The notes beneath the pieces are model-generated. The model was not told the DNA's origin and made no database searches. It saw only the letters and a list, made by a program, of their open reading frames with translations. Positions 12,918 to 21,639 of a stretch of DNA of 26,374 bases are shown here, one piece after another. Numbering within the stretch: position 1 is the stretch's first letter; each line of letters begins with the position of its first letter. Origin of the DNA: Ruminococcus sp. (GTDB lineage Bacteria; Bacillota; Clostridia; Oscillospirales; Ruminococcaceae); NCBI GenBank assembly GCA_017961625.1, contig JAGCWY010000047.1, forward strand, positions 1 through 26,374. The letters run 5' to 3'. Made by a program: the position numbers and the translations under genes.

Positions 12918-15900
12918 TCAAAAGAACGACATCTGTGTCGATTCGGGTAAATCACCAAAGGCTCCTATGCTTTTCAACATATCAATTGTTGTTTTTGACG
13001 CTCCGCTTTCGGACTGAAATTCCTCTATGGACATGAAGCCACCCTTCTGAACAGCCTCGTATATTCCCTTTGCAGCGTTGTCACCGACACCGCTCATAGC
13101 GGAAAACGGTATCCTGAGCTTGCCGTCCTCAACAAGATAATCTGTCGCATGAGACTTGAACAGGTTTATCGGCAAGAACTCGTAGCCTCTTGACATCATC
13201 TCATTCGTAATTAGAAGAATATCATACAGCGCACTGTCCTTGTTGGTTCTGTCGTTTCCAAGAGCCTTTATCTCCTCAATCCTTGCCCTTACAGCAGCCC
13301 TGCCCTTTATAGCGAGCTCCGCGTCGAAGTCCTCGCCTCTTACCGAGAAATAGGTAGCGTAGTATTCAAGAGGCATATGGAGCTTGAACCAGCCCAGCTT
13401 TATGGCTGCGATAACGTAAGCTGCCGCGTGAGCCTTCGGGAACATATACTTTATTTTAAGGCAGCTTTCTATGTACCACTCTGGAACATTATGGTCACGT
13501 AGCATCTGTATGATCTCGGGGGTGAACTGCTTGGGAGCCTTACCCTTACGTGTCCACTCCATTATCTGGAAAGCCATTTTTGGCTCAACACCCTTATATA
13601 AAAGATAGGTCATGATAGAGTCACGGGTTCCAATAACATCGGAAATCGTACATACACCGTTATCTATAAGATCCTTCGCGTTGCCCAGCCATACGTCAGT
13701 ACCATGGGAAAGGCCGGATATCTGCAAAAAGTCGCTGAACTTTGTGGGCTTTGCGTCAAGGAGCATCTGTATTGTGAATCCCGTACCCATTTCAGGTATA
13801 CCGAGACTTCCCGTCTTACAATATATATCCTCCGGTGTAACTCCCAGTACATCGCAGTTAGTACACATACGTATGACGTCCGGGTCAGAAGTGGGAACGT
13901 CCTTTATCTTAATGCCAGTAAGGTCTTCAAGATGCTTGTAGAGAGTAGGAACAACGTGTCCAAGCTCATCAAGCTTGAGTATGGTATCATGCAGGGAGTT
14001 GAATGTAAAGTGAGTGGTGATTATCTCGGAATCGGCAGTATCAGCAGGGTGCTGAACGGGAGTGAAGTCGTAAACATCGTAATCCGACGGCACAACAACC
14101 ATTCCGCCAGGATGCTGACCCGTTGTCCTCTTGATGCCGGTACATCCGATAGCAAGCCTGCTCAGCTCTGCATTGTTTAGGGTTATGCCGTTCTCCTCGC
14201 AGTACTTCTTTACATAGCCATAAGCAGTCTTTTCAGCGACTACTGATATAGTGCCCGCTTTGAACACGTTGGACTTTCCGAAGAGTTTTTCCGTATAACG
14301 GTGAGCCCAGAACTGGTATTCATCGGAGAAGTTAAGGTCGATATCAGGCGCTTTATCGCCGTCAAAGCCAAGAAAGGTCTCGAAGGGAATATCGTGACCG
14401 TCACGGTTCATATCCGTTCCGCAGTCAGGACATTTCTTAGGAGGCAGGTCAAAGCCGGAGCCGTAAACACCGTCAAGCATGAACTCGCTGTGCTTACAGT
14501 TAGGACATACATAGTGGGGTGGAAGCGGATTAACTTCAGAAATACCTGCCATTGAAGCGACAAACGACGAACCAACGGAACCACGGGAGCCTACAAGATA
14601 ACCGTTCTCAACCGAGTTCCATACGAGCTTCTGCGCGATAATATAAAGCACTGAGAAGCCGTGTTTTATAATTGAAGAAAGCTCACGGTCAAGACGCTTA
14701 TCAACAAGCTCCGGAAGAGGGTCGCCATATATTTCATGAGCTTTGTCATGGGTTATCTTAACAAGCTCTTCCTCTGCGCCCTCGATAGTCGGTGTAAAGG
14801 TACCCTTTGGTATCGGACGAACTTTTTCAATCTGATCGGCAATATCATTAGTATTCTTTATAACGACTTCTTTTGCCTTGTCCTCGCCGAGGTACTCAAA
14901 CTCTGCCATCATCTCCTCGGTAGTCCTGAAATAGAGGGGAGCCTGCTCCTCAGCATCATTGAAACCCATACTTGCAAGGATTATCTTACGGTAGATAGCA
15001 TCCTTCTGATCTATAAAATGTACGTCGCAGGTCGCACAGGTGGGTATGCCAAGCCTGTCACCGAGAGCGACGACCTCACGGTTGAAGTCGCGGAGCTCCT
15101 CGTCATCACGGGCTACGCCCTTTCTCACCATGAACCTGTTGTTGCAAATAGGCTGTATCTCAAGATAGTCGTAGAACCGCGCAAGGTTGTCGATATAGTC
15201 TTGATCACGCATATCCAGTATCGCCTGAAAAAGCTCTCCAGATTCACAGGCACTTCCGAAAATAAGTCCCTCTCGGTGCTCTATGAGCTTCGACTTTGGT
15301 ATAAGGGGCTTCTTATAGAAATAATCAAGGTTACTCAGTGAAACGAGCCTGTAGAGATTCTTTAGCCCTGCCTGATTGCGGACTAGTATTATATGATGAT
15401 AGCTTTTCAGCTTCTTTGTTTCTATCTCGCCGACCAGCGTATTGAGCTGTTGTATTGATCCAAAGCCACAGTCAGCTTTGAGCCTGCCAATAAGAGCTAT
15501 GTATATCTTTGCAAGCATTAGAGCGTCATCGGAGGCGCGGTGATGGTCGAACTTGCCGAGCTTAAGCTGCTTTGCAACCAAATTCAGCTTATGGCGTCCG
15601 ATTTCCGGAAGCATGGACTGACACATAACAAGAGTATCCACCCATGTATAATCAAAGGTAATACCGCAACGTTTGAGTGCCTGTCCTATCATTGTTGTAT
15701 CATAGCGTGCATTGTGCGCTACAAGAACAGGCTTGTCCCCGCAGAACTCCATGAACATTTTAAGTGCCTCTCCCTCGTCAGGAGCATTGGCAACATCGGC
15801 ATCGCTTATACCGGTAAGCTCTGTGATATGTTCTGGGATATGGAAGCCGGGATTTACCTTGGTATTGAAATCGTCAACCACCTGCATATTTTTCAGCTTA

Positions 15901-17243
15901 ACAGCACCTATCTCAGTAAGGCGGTCATTTCTGTAACTCAGACCTGTAGTCTCAACGTCGAAAATGATTATCTCATCGTCGAAAGAACGGTCGTCATCGC
16001 CGTATACCGCCATATCACGCTCAATATCGTTGACAACATAGGCTTCCATGCCATATATGACCTTGAAGTCCTTTGGCATATTGTACATACAGTCTGGGAA
16101 GGCCTGTACGCAGCCGTGATCGGTTATAGCCATTGCCTGATGTCCCCACTCCGCTGCCCTACTGATAAGAGTTACAGGATCGGTAACAGCATCCATAGCC
16201 GACATATTGCTGTGACAGTGAAGCTCTACGCGCTTTTCAGGATAGTTATCCATTTTGGGGATACGCTTTACTTTTATAAGAGAATTTACGGATATAACTA
16301 TATCCCTTGCGAATGAGTCATAGTCCAGCTTTCCAGATACCAGCAGGGCTGCACCGCTCTTTATAGAGCCAAGCTTGAGCTCCTCCACCTCTTCGTTCTT
16401 TGCGAATATCTTTAATTTAAGCGAGCCGCTGTAATCGGTTATATCATAAGTAACGACCGTCTTTTCTCCGCGTACTTCCTTCATATCCGAAGCAAATACG
16501 TCTCCCACGACTACTACTCTTTCTCCGAGATGCTGTACCGCCTCGCAGATCGGTATGGGCTTTTCACGTATAGCCTTTCCCTTTACTATCTCAGCGGATT
16601 CCGCATCAAAGTCCTTGTTCAGAGCACCAATATCTATGGTGACTGTCGGTATAACAGCCTTTACCTCCTCAGCCCTTATCTCCTCTGCCGTTTTTTCTGG
16701 AACGAGCTGAGCGCTGTAGTCCGGCATATCAGCTTCGATACGCTCTATCATCTCATCGAACTGTTCTCTGCTTACGGAACTGTCTCCTTCAAGTAATACC
16801 TTTACTCTCACTCCGAACTGATTGTATATCATCTGGGAGAAGTATCTGCAAAAGCTGTATCTGTCGAGTATTTCTCTTCCGCCGTGGACTATCCTTATCC
16901 GCAATTCACTGTCGACAAGGGATACGTCCGCATCATCAAGAAAGCCGTTGACCACAGGTATATCACGTTTTAGCAGCTTTATCAGCTCTCCGTAGCAATC
17001 CATACCGAATTTTTCGGAAGGATAGCGGCAGGCAAGCCGCACCTGCTCCACCTTTATGGCAGCCTCGACTGCTTTTTCAAATGCAAAGATATCATCGCTT
17101 GGAACAAGCTCTTCAAAACGTGCATGAAAGCGGATATTTTCAAGATTTTCACTGTAGGTAAGCTTGAATATCTCACCGCTGAGCACGCTCTCTGGCAGCT
17201 CCAAGGAATAATCCTTCAAGAATTCGGAAATTTTAACCTGCAT
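12918..17243 (-). CDS. polC: DNA polymerase III alpha subunit, PolC type
   Basis: PolC is the essential replicative polymerase of low-GC Gram-positives with built-in 3'-5' exonuclease. At 1441 aa it is full length. Domains in order: N-terminal region; OB fold (about 230-325, RVVVVGDVF to DYSGSLKLKIF); PHP first half with HCHSNM (342-347); inserted proofreading exonuclease (about 424-590) with Asp429 and Glu431 in FDVETTG and the HHRASDDA block (567-574); rest of PHP; polymerase core with GSRGSVGSSF (about 885-894), a four-cysteine zinc motif (Cys913, Cys916, Cys938, Cys941), and catalytic Asp967 and Asp969 in PDIDLNF; then the fingers with PKAHAAAYV. GGGAG lies seven bases before the ATG. It is the last gene of the pyrH-to-polC operon, 44 bases after ispG. 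Confidence 0.98.
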   Translation of the reverse strand: MQVKISEFLKDYSLELPESVLSGEIFKLTYSENLENIRFHARFEELVPSDDIFAFEKAVEAAIKVEQVRLACRYPSEKFGMDCYGELIKLLKRDIPVVNGFLDDADVSLVDSELRIRIVHGGREILDRYSFCRYFSQMIYNQFGVRVKVLLEGDSSVSREQFDEMIERIEADMPDYSAQLVPEKTAEEIRAEEVKAVIPTVTIDIGALNKDFDAESAEIVKGKAIREKPIPICEAVQHLGERVVVVGDVFASDMKEVRGEKTVVTYDITDYSGSLKLKIFAKNEEVEELKLGSIKSGAALLVSGKLDYDSFARDIVISVNSLIKVKRIPKMDNYPEKRVELHCHSNMSAMDAVTDPVTLISRAAEWGHQAMAITDHGCVQAFPDCMYNMPKDFKVIYGMEAYVVNDIERDMAVYGDDDRSFDDEIIIFDVETTGLSYRNDRLTEIGAVKLKNMQVVDDFNTKVNPGFHIPEHITELTGISDADVANAPDEGEALKMFMEFCGDKPVLVAHNARYDTTMIGQALKRCGITFDYTWVDTLVMCQSMLPEIGRHKLNLVAKQLKLGKFDHHRASDDALMLAKIYIALIGRLKADCGFGSIQQLNTLVGEIETKKLKSYHHIILVRNQAGLKNLYRLVSLSNLDYFYKKPLIPKSKLIEHREGLIFGSACESGELFQAILDMRDQDYIDNLARFYDYLEIQPICNNRFMVRKGVARDDEELRDFNREVVALGDRLGIPTCATCDVHFIDQKDAIYRKIILASMGFNDAEEQAPLYFRTTEEMMAEFEYLGEDKAKEVVIKNTNDIADQIEKVRPIPKGTFTPTIEGAEEELVKITHDKAHEIYGDPLPELVDKRLDRELSSIIKHGFSVLYIIAQKLVWNSVENGYLVGSRGSVGSSFVASMAGISEVNPLPPHYVCPNCKHSEFMLDGVYGSGFDLPPKKCPDCGTDMNRDGHDIPFETFLGFDGDKAPDIDLNFSDEYQFWAHRYTEKLFGKSNVFKAGTISVVAEKTAYGYVKKYCEENGITLNNAELSRLAIGCTGIKRTTGQHPGGMVVVPSDYDVYDFTPVQHPADTADSEIITTHFTFNSLHDTILKLDELGHVVPTLYKHLEDLTGIKIKDVPTSDPDVIRMCTNCDVLGVTPEDIYCKTGSLGIPEMGTGFTIQMLLDAKPTKFSDFLQISGLSHGTDVWLGNAKDLIDNGVCTISDVIGTRDSIMTYLLYKGVEPKMAFQIMEWTRKGKAPKQFTPEIIQMLRDHNVPEWYIESCLKIKYMFPKAHAAAYVIAAIKLGWFKLHMPLEYYATYFSVRGEDFDAELAIKGRAAVRARIEEIKALGNDRTNKDSALYDILLITNEMMSRGYEFLPINLFKSHATDYLVEDGKLRIPFSAMSGVGDNAAKGIYEAVQKGGFMSIEEFQSESGASKTTIDMLKSIGAFGDLPESTQMSFF

Positions 17244-17276
17244 TTTACGACTCCCTGTTTACTAATAACTTATCAT

Positions 17277-17294
17277 AAAAGGCTCTGTCAGAGC
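17277..17294 (-). terminator. Weak terminator-like hairpin over the ispG stop codon
   Basis: On the minus strand, GCTCT-GAC-AGAGC (17294-17282) is a 5-bp stem with a three-base loop, followed by C and four T. The ispG TGA lies inside it. Stem and U-run are short, so at most partial termination before polC is expected. Confidence 0.25.
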
Positions 17295-18325
17295 TTTTCT
17301 ATCTCAGCAAGAAGCTCGGGAACTATATTCGCCTCGCTTACCTTTCTCTGAGTACCATCCTTTTTGAAAATGACCGCACAGCCGTCACCGCCTGCGATGC
17401 CTATATCCGCTTCACGTGCTTCTCCTGGACCGTTGACTATACAGCCCATGACTGCCACTGTTATATCCTTATCCATGTCCTTTACGGCTTCCTCCACCAG
17501 TTTTGCAGCCTTTACAAGATCTATTCTTGTTCTGCCGCAGGTAGGACATGAGACCATTCTTACGCCGCCGCGCTTTCCGATACTTTTAAGTATATCCTTA
17601 GCGGCTGCTATCTCGCGTATCGGGTCGTCGGTAAGTGATACACGAATAGTCTCTCCGATACCGTCGCAGAGCAACGAGCCGATACCGACCGCAGACTTAA
17701 TAAGTCCCATGCGCTCTGTGCCTGCTTCCGTTACTCCAAGATGAAGAGGATAATCACACTTCTCCGCTGCAAGCCTATAGGAGGCTATCATTCTATGTAC
17801 ATCAGAAGACTTAATTGATATAACGATATCATTAAAGTCAAAATGTTCAAGCATAGCCGCGTGAGTAAGGGCACTCTCAACAAGTGCTTCCGGTGTGGGA
17901 GAACCGTATTTTGCAAGTATCTCCTTTTCAAGTGAGCCTGAATTAACGCCGATACGGATAGGTATATTTCTTAAACGGCAGGCTTCAACAACCGCCTTTA
18001 CCCTGTCCATTCCTCCTATATTTCCGGGATTTATACGTATCTTGTCCACACCTGCCGTGGCTGCTTCAAGAGCGAGCCTGTAATCAAAATGTATATCCGC
18101 TACAAGAGGGATTTTAACAGCCTCCTTGATAGCCGGGATAAGCTTTACCGCTTCCATGTTCGGGATAGCCGCGCGGATTATTTCACAGCCTGCCTTTTCA
18201 AGCTCTGCCGCCTGCTTTACGCTGCCTTCGATATCGTCGGAACGTGCATTAAGCATTGACTGTATGTATATATGCTTTCCGTCGAGGACACAGTCCCCTA
18301 CCTTTACAGGTCTAACGTTTCTCAT
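17288..18325 (-). CDS. ispG: (E)-4-hydroxy-3-methylbut-2-enyl-diphosphate synthase IspG
   Basis: IspG (GcpE) converts MEcPP to HMBPP, the penultimate step of the MEP isoprenoid pathway, using a [4Fe-4S] cluster. The 345-aa short bacterial form has the TIM-barrel part (IYIQSMLNARSDDIEG, VADIHFDYRLALEA, KIRINPGNIG) and the C-terminal cluster domain. Ligands are Cys260 and Cys263 in SCPTCGRTRIDL, Cys295 in GCIVNGPGE, and Glu302. AGGAGAG lies about seven bases before the ATG. It sits with dxr in the same operon, 50 bases after the RNase Z gene, and precedes polC as in many Clostridia. Confidence 0.97.
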   Translation of the reverse strand: MRNVRPVKVGDCVLDGKHIYIQSMLNARSDDIEGSVKQAAELEKAGCEIIRAAIPNMEAVKLIPAIKEAVKIPLVADIHFDYRLALEAATAGVDKIRINPGNIGGMDRVKAVVEACRLRNIPIRIGVNSGSLEKEILAKYGSPTPEALVESALTHAAMLEHFDFNDIVISIKSSDVHRMIASYRLAAEKCDYPLHLGVTEAGTERMGLIKSAVGIGSLLCDGIGETIRVSLTDDPIREIAAAKDILKSIGKRGGVRMVSCPTCGRTRIDLVKAAKLVEEAVKDMDKDITVAVMGCIVNGPGEAREADIGIAGGDGCAVIFKKDGTQRKVSEANIVPELLAEIEKL

Positions 18326-18349
18326 ATTATCTCTCCTATCACATATTAT

Positions 18350-18373
18350 CGGACTGTCGAAGCTAAAAGTCCG
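18350..18373 (-). other. Intercistronic hairpin between the RNase Z gene and ispG
   Basis: CGGACT (18373-18368 on the minus strand) pairs with AGTCCG (18355-18350) around a 12-base loop in the 50-base gap. No T-run follows, so it is not a terminator; it may be an mRNA-stability or processing stem, or chance. Confidence 0.3.
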
Positions 18374-18375
18374 AA

Positions 18376-19290
18376 TCAGAGGGTCATGCGGATACCGTCC
18401 TCGGATATAATGGTATCGGGAAATATCTCCCGAAGCTCGTCTGCATAGACTGAAGGTTCTTTTTCAGCAGGACTGTAATGAGTAAGCCAAAGCTTTTTAG
18501 CGTCAGCCAACTTTGCTATATTACATGCATCCTGCATGAGCATGTGACCCTTTTCGTTCATAGACTCCTTTTTATCTGGAAGTCCGTACATTCCTTCGCA
18601 TACGAAGAGGTCTGCGTCCATAGCGAAAAGCTCCAGCTCTGCCACAGGCAGTGTATCCGTGACGTAGGTCAATTTCAGCGGAGGCTTTTTCTCACCTGTC
18701 ACAGCCTCCGGAGGTACTCTAAGACCGTCTGCAAGAGTTACGGTCTCGCCGTTATGGAGCCTTTTCCAGAACTCCACGGGTATGTTCATAGCCTTTGCGT
18801 TCTGCGGAAGGAATATAGGCTTACGCTTAAGCACGAGACTATAGCCTAGACAGCTTACTCTGTGTGAAAGGGGCATTGTCTTTACCGTTAGGAGCGGATC
18901 TATCATATCCGCTGTGAATTCAAAATGCTCGCTTTCCGGTAGTCCGCGCAGCCTTACCTCATAAGGCAGAGCTCCGCATACGCTCATGAGCTTTTCGATG
19001 ACAGGTATGCAGCTTCCGGGGGCCGCTATCTCCAGAGGAGCCGTCCTAGAATTGTTTCCGATAGAAAGAAGAAGTCCCGGCAGCCCCGTAACATGATCCG
19101 CATGGCAGTGAGTAATTAATATCAACTCTATCCTGCTAAGTTTTATGCCGTGCTTTGCAGCTGCTACCTGAGTACCTTCGCCGCAGTCGATAAGAACTGC
19201 CTTGCCGTTGTACTCGGCATACAAGCTTGTAAGGAAACGGTACGGCAATGGCAGCATACCTCCCGTACCAAGAAGACATATATCCGCCAT
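18376..19290 (-). CDS. rnz: Ribonuclease Z-like metallo-beta-lactamase protein
   Basis: RNase Z trims the 3' trailer of tRNA precursors, mainly those lacking an encoded CCA. The 304-aa protein has the metallo-beta-lactamase zinc motif HCHADH (residues 61-66) in ITHCHADHVTGLPGLL, the LSHRVSCLGYSL segment, an Asp in TYVTDT and a late His in LTHYSP, which is the RNase Z arrangement. The N-terminus ICLLGTGGMLPLP also fits. The exosite is not clearly delimited, so another phosphodiesterase of this superfamily is possible. ATG 19288-19290 with AGGAGG five bases upstream is preferred to the in-frame ATG at 19308, which lies inside rseP. The gap to rseP is one base, and the ribosome-binding site lies in the rseP 3' end. 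Confidence 0.8.
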   Translation of the reverse strand: MADICLLGTGGMLPLPYRFLTSLYAEYNGKAVLIDCGEGTQVAAAKHGIKLSRIELILITHCHADHVTGLPGLLLSIGNNSRTAPLEIAAPGSCIPVIEKLMSVCGALPYEVRLRGLPESEHFEFTADMIDPLLTVKTMPLSHRVSCLGYSLVLKRKPIFLPQNAKAMNIPVEFWKRLHNGETVTLADGLRVPPEAVTGEKKPPLKLTYVTDTLPVAELELFAMDADLFVCEGMYGLPDKKESMNEKGHMLMQDACNIAKLADAKKLWLTHYSPAEKEPSVYADELREIFPDTIISEDGIRMTL

Positions 19291-19291
19291 T

Positions 19292-20356
19292 TTATCCTCC
19301 TGTAACAAGCCTTACGATATCGTTATAAGTAGCGAATATCATCAAACTGAAAAGCAGCACCATTCCTGCAAGATGTACATAACCCTCATGCTCCGGCTTT
19401 ACAGGCTTGCGGCGTACAAGCTCTATCAGGCAGAACAAAAGTCTGCCACCGTCAAGGCCCGGTATTGGAAGCAGATTGAATATTCCTACATTTATTGTTA
19501 TCAGAGACATTATATAGAGAATATTCTCAATCGCCTCACTGACGCTGCGGCTCTGCTCTGCTGTGTCACTTATAACACTGACAACACCGACAGGTCCGGA
19601 TACATCGTCCTTTTTCATATTTCCTGTAAAAAGCTGTTTAAGTGAAAGCCCTATTACATGTGACATGGTCATAAATCTGTCACCAGAGACCTTTAATACC
19701 GTCAGCGGATTCTTTTTCTTTCCGTAAATGGCAAAATCATACTTACTGCCATCAGCAGTATTCTCAAATACCACATTTTCAAGTGTGACTTTTTCACCAT
19801 TTCTCTTTACGACAACAGTATGAGCCTCGCCTGGAATTAACGTATCGAAGATATATACAAGATCAATATCACTGAACACCTTTGTACCATCAATCGATAT
19901 GAACTTGTCGTCTACCTGCAAGCCTGTTTCATAGCTCATCGAACTATAGCTTATGCTCTGATCTTCATTACGGATCTTGGAAAAATCCCTTACGACAGTA
20001 GTCGGGGCATTTTTTTCAAATACACAGACCATTATAACGAGCGCCACAAAACCAAGAACAAAATTCATCATTGCTCCTGCAACTAGTACTATCATACGCT
20101 TCCAGAGCTTTGCATTGCGGAAGCTTCTCGGATCACTGTTAGTCGTGTCCTCGCCCTCCATAGCGCAGTAGCCACCTATAGGCAAAGCTCTCAGGGAGTA
20201 CTTTGTCTCCCCCTTCTTCTTTTGCAGCAGCTTAGGTCCCATACCTACGGAAAACTCCAACACCTTTATGCCGCTGAGCTTTGCGCAGATAAAATGTCCG
20301 AACTCATGTACTGTAACAATAAGTCCGAAAACAATGATCGCAATTATAATACCCAT
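19292..20356 (-). CDS. rseP: Site-2 intramembrane zinc metalloprotease RseP
   Basis: RseP/RasP cleaves membrane-anchored regulators such as anti-sigma factors, and signal peptide remnants, inside the lipid bilayer. The 354-aa protein has the first helix with HEFGH (17-21; two His zinc ligands and catalytic Glu), a second helix near 85-112, one PDZ domain (about 125-195), a third helix with NLLPIPGLDGG (294-304; Asp302 third ligand), and a final helix near 328-345. Length and architecture are those of the Firmicute form. It lies in the usual place after dxr (27-base gap). An AAGGAT sequence stands nine bases before the ATG. Confidence 0.95.
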   Translation of the reverse strand: MGIIIAIIVFGLIVTVHEFGHFICAKLSGIKVLEFSVGMGPKLLQKKKGETKYSLRALPIGGYCAMEGEDTTNSDPRSFRNAKLWKRMIVLVAGAMMNFVLGFVALVIMVCVFEKNAPTTVVRDFSKIRNEDQSISYSSMSYETGLQVDDKFISIDGTKVFSDIDLVYIFDTLIPGEAHTVVVKRNGEKVTLENVVFENTADGSKYDFAIYGKKKNPLTVLKVSGDRFMTMSHVIGLSLKQLFTGNMKKDDVSGPVGVVSVISDTAEQSRSVSEAIENILYIMSLITINVGIFNLLPIPGLDGGRLLFCLIELVRRKPVKPEHEGYVHLAGMVLLFSLMIFATYNDIVRLVTGG

Positions 20357-20383
20357 GTAGTAATTATCCTTTCTGAAATATGC

Positions 20384-21535
20384 TTATTCTGCCGATATTC
20401 GCTCTCTTACATAAGCCCTTGCCGCCTTGTCGGCTTTCATTACGTCCTCATAACATTTTATCTCTGACTGACCAAAGTGGTCGAGGACGGAAGCAACGGT
20501 CTCACCGATATCTATGAACCTTATCTCGTCATGCAGGAAAGCACGTACTGCCTCCTCGTTTGCCGAATTCACAAGACATGGGTAAGCTCCGCCTCGTTTT
20601 ATTGCTTCAATAGCAGCTGACAGACACTTGAAGGTATCATAATCCGGCTTCTCAAATGTAAGCTTTCCGTAATCCGTAAGTGAGAGCCTGCCAGTCGGAC
20701 AGCTCATACGGTTCGGGTAAAGGAGAGCGTACTGTATCGGTATTTTCATATCTGGAACACCCATCTGAGCGATGACAGAATAATCATTGTACTCCACAGC
20801 CGAGTGTACCACGCTCTGACGGTGGACAACTATCTCTATCTGGTCAGGAGTAAGATCAAACAACCATTTTGCCTCTATAAATTCAAGGCCCTTGTTCATA
20901 AGAGTAGCGGAGTCTATCGTAATCTTGTTGCCCATATCCCAGTTGGGGTGGTGAAGAGCCTGCTCCTTTGTGACGTTTTTCAGTTCCTCATAGCTTCTAC
21001 CGAAAAAAGGTCCTCCCGAAGCTGTTAGGATTATCTTGCTGAGCTGTGAGCGCTTATTTCCCTGTAAGCACTGGAATATAGCCGAATGTTCGCTGTCAAC
21101 GGGATATATCTTCACACCTTTTTTTGCAGCAGAGCTCATTACAAGCTCTCCGCCTGCCACAAGTGTCTCCTTGTTGGCAAGGGCAATATCCTTTCCTGCG
21201 TCAATTGCTGTAAGTGTAGGAAGAAGTCCCACCATTCCCACAACAGAATTGAGTATAATATCCGCTTCTTCAAGGGAAGCAAGTCTGCACAGTCCTTCCA
21301 TACCGGAATACAGTTTTACGTCCGTGTCGGAAATACGCCTTTTCAGCTCGCCGTACTTCTCTTCATTGTAAATACATGCATAAGCAGGACGAAACTTCCT
21401 TATCTGCTGCTCAAGAAACTCGATACTGCTGTGTGCCGCCAGTGCAGCGACCTTCAATCCATGCTTTTCGCAGACCTCCAACGACTGTGTTCCTATAGAG
21501 CCTGTGGAGCCAAGTATAGACACCGTTTTATTCAT
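20384..21535 (-). CDS. dxr: 1-deoxy-D-xylulose 5-phosphate reductoisomerase Dxr
   Basis: Dxr (IspC) rearranges and reduces DXP to MEP with NADPH, the first committed step of the MEP pathway and the target of fosmidomycin. The 383-aa product starts with the dinucleotide-binding VSILGSTGSIGTQSLE. It has the metal ligands Asp147 and Glu149 in PVDSEHSAIFQ and Glu218 in KGLEFIEA. The flexible loop HHPNWDMGNKITIDSATLMNKG is intact. AAGGGG lies about eight bases before the ATG. A 104-base gap with two mutually exclusive hairpins separates it from cdsA, which is unusual in this otherwise tight operon. Confidence 0.97.
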   Translation of the reverse strand: MNKTVSILGSTGSIGTQSLEVCEKHGLKVAALAAHSSIEFLEQQIRKFRPAYACIYNEEKYGELKRRISDTDVKLYSGMEGLCRLASLEEADIILNSVVGMVGLLPTLTAIDAGKDIALANKETLVAGGELVMSSAAKKGVKIYPVDSEHSAIFQCLQGNKRSQLSKIILTASGGPFFGRSYEELKNVTKEQALHHPNWDMGNKITIDSATLMNKGLEFIEAKWLFDLTPDQIEIVVHRQSVVHSAVEYNDYSVIAQMGVPDMKIPIQYALLYPNRMSCPTGRLSLTDYGKLTFEKPDYDTFKCLSAAIEAIKRGGAYPCLVNSANEEAVRAFLHDEIRFIDIGETVASVLDHFGQSEIKCYEDVMKADKAARAYVRERISAE

Positions 21536-21581
21536 TATATTTTCCCCTTTTCGCGGAAATAGATTCCGGATTTATTTTATG

Positions 21582-21627
21582 AAAAAGTCCTTTATAAAAT
21601 GCGAAAGGGACTATCCGTGAATAGTCC
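21582..21627 (-). promoter_or_regulatory. Two mutually exclusive hairpins between cdsA and dxr (candidate attenuator)
   Basis: Read on the minus strand, hairpin A is GGACTAT (21627-21621), loop TCACGG, ATAGTCC (21614-21608), a perfect 7-bp stem. Hairpin B reuses AGTCC (21612-21608) plus TTT (21606-21604) to pair with AAAGGACT (21593-21586) across one bulged base and a 10-base loop, and a T-run (21586-21582) follows. B looks like a modest intrinsic terminator and A like its competing structure. The 104-base intercistronic gap contains no other gene. A regulatory role is an inference. Confidence 0.45.
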
Positions 21628-21639
21628 GTTTCAGAAATA

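Noticed and set aside
15540..16316. 258-codon plus-strand frame opposite polC
   Set aside because: It lies wholly antisense to the conserved PHP/exonuclease part of PolC, has no family resemblance and no ribosome-binding site that I can see; it is a shadow frame.
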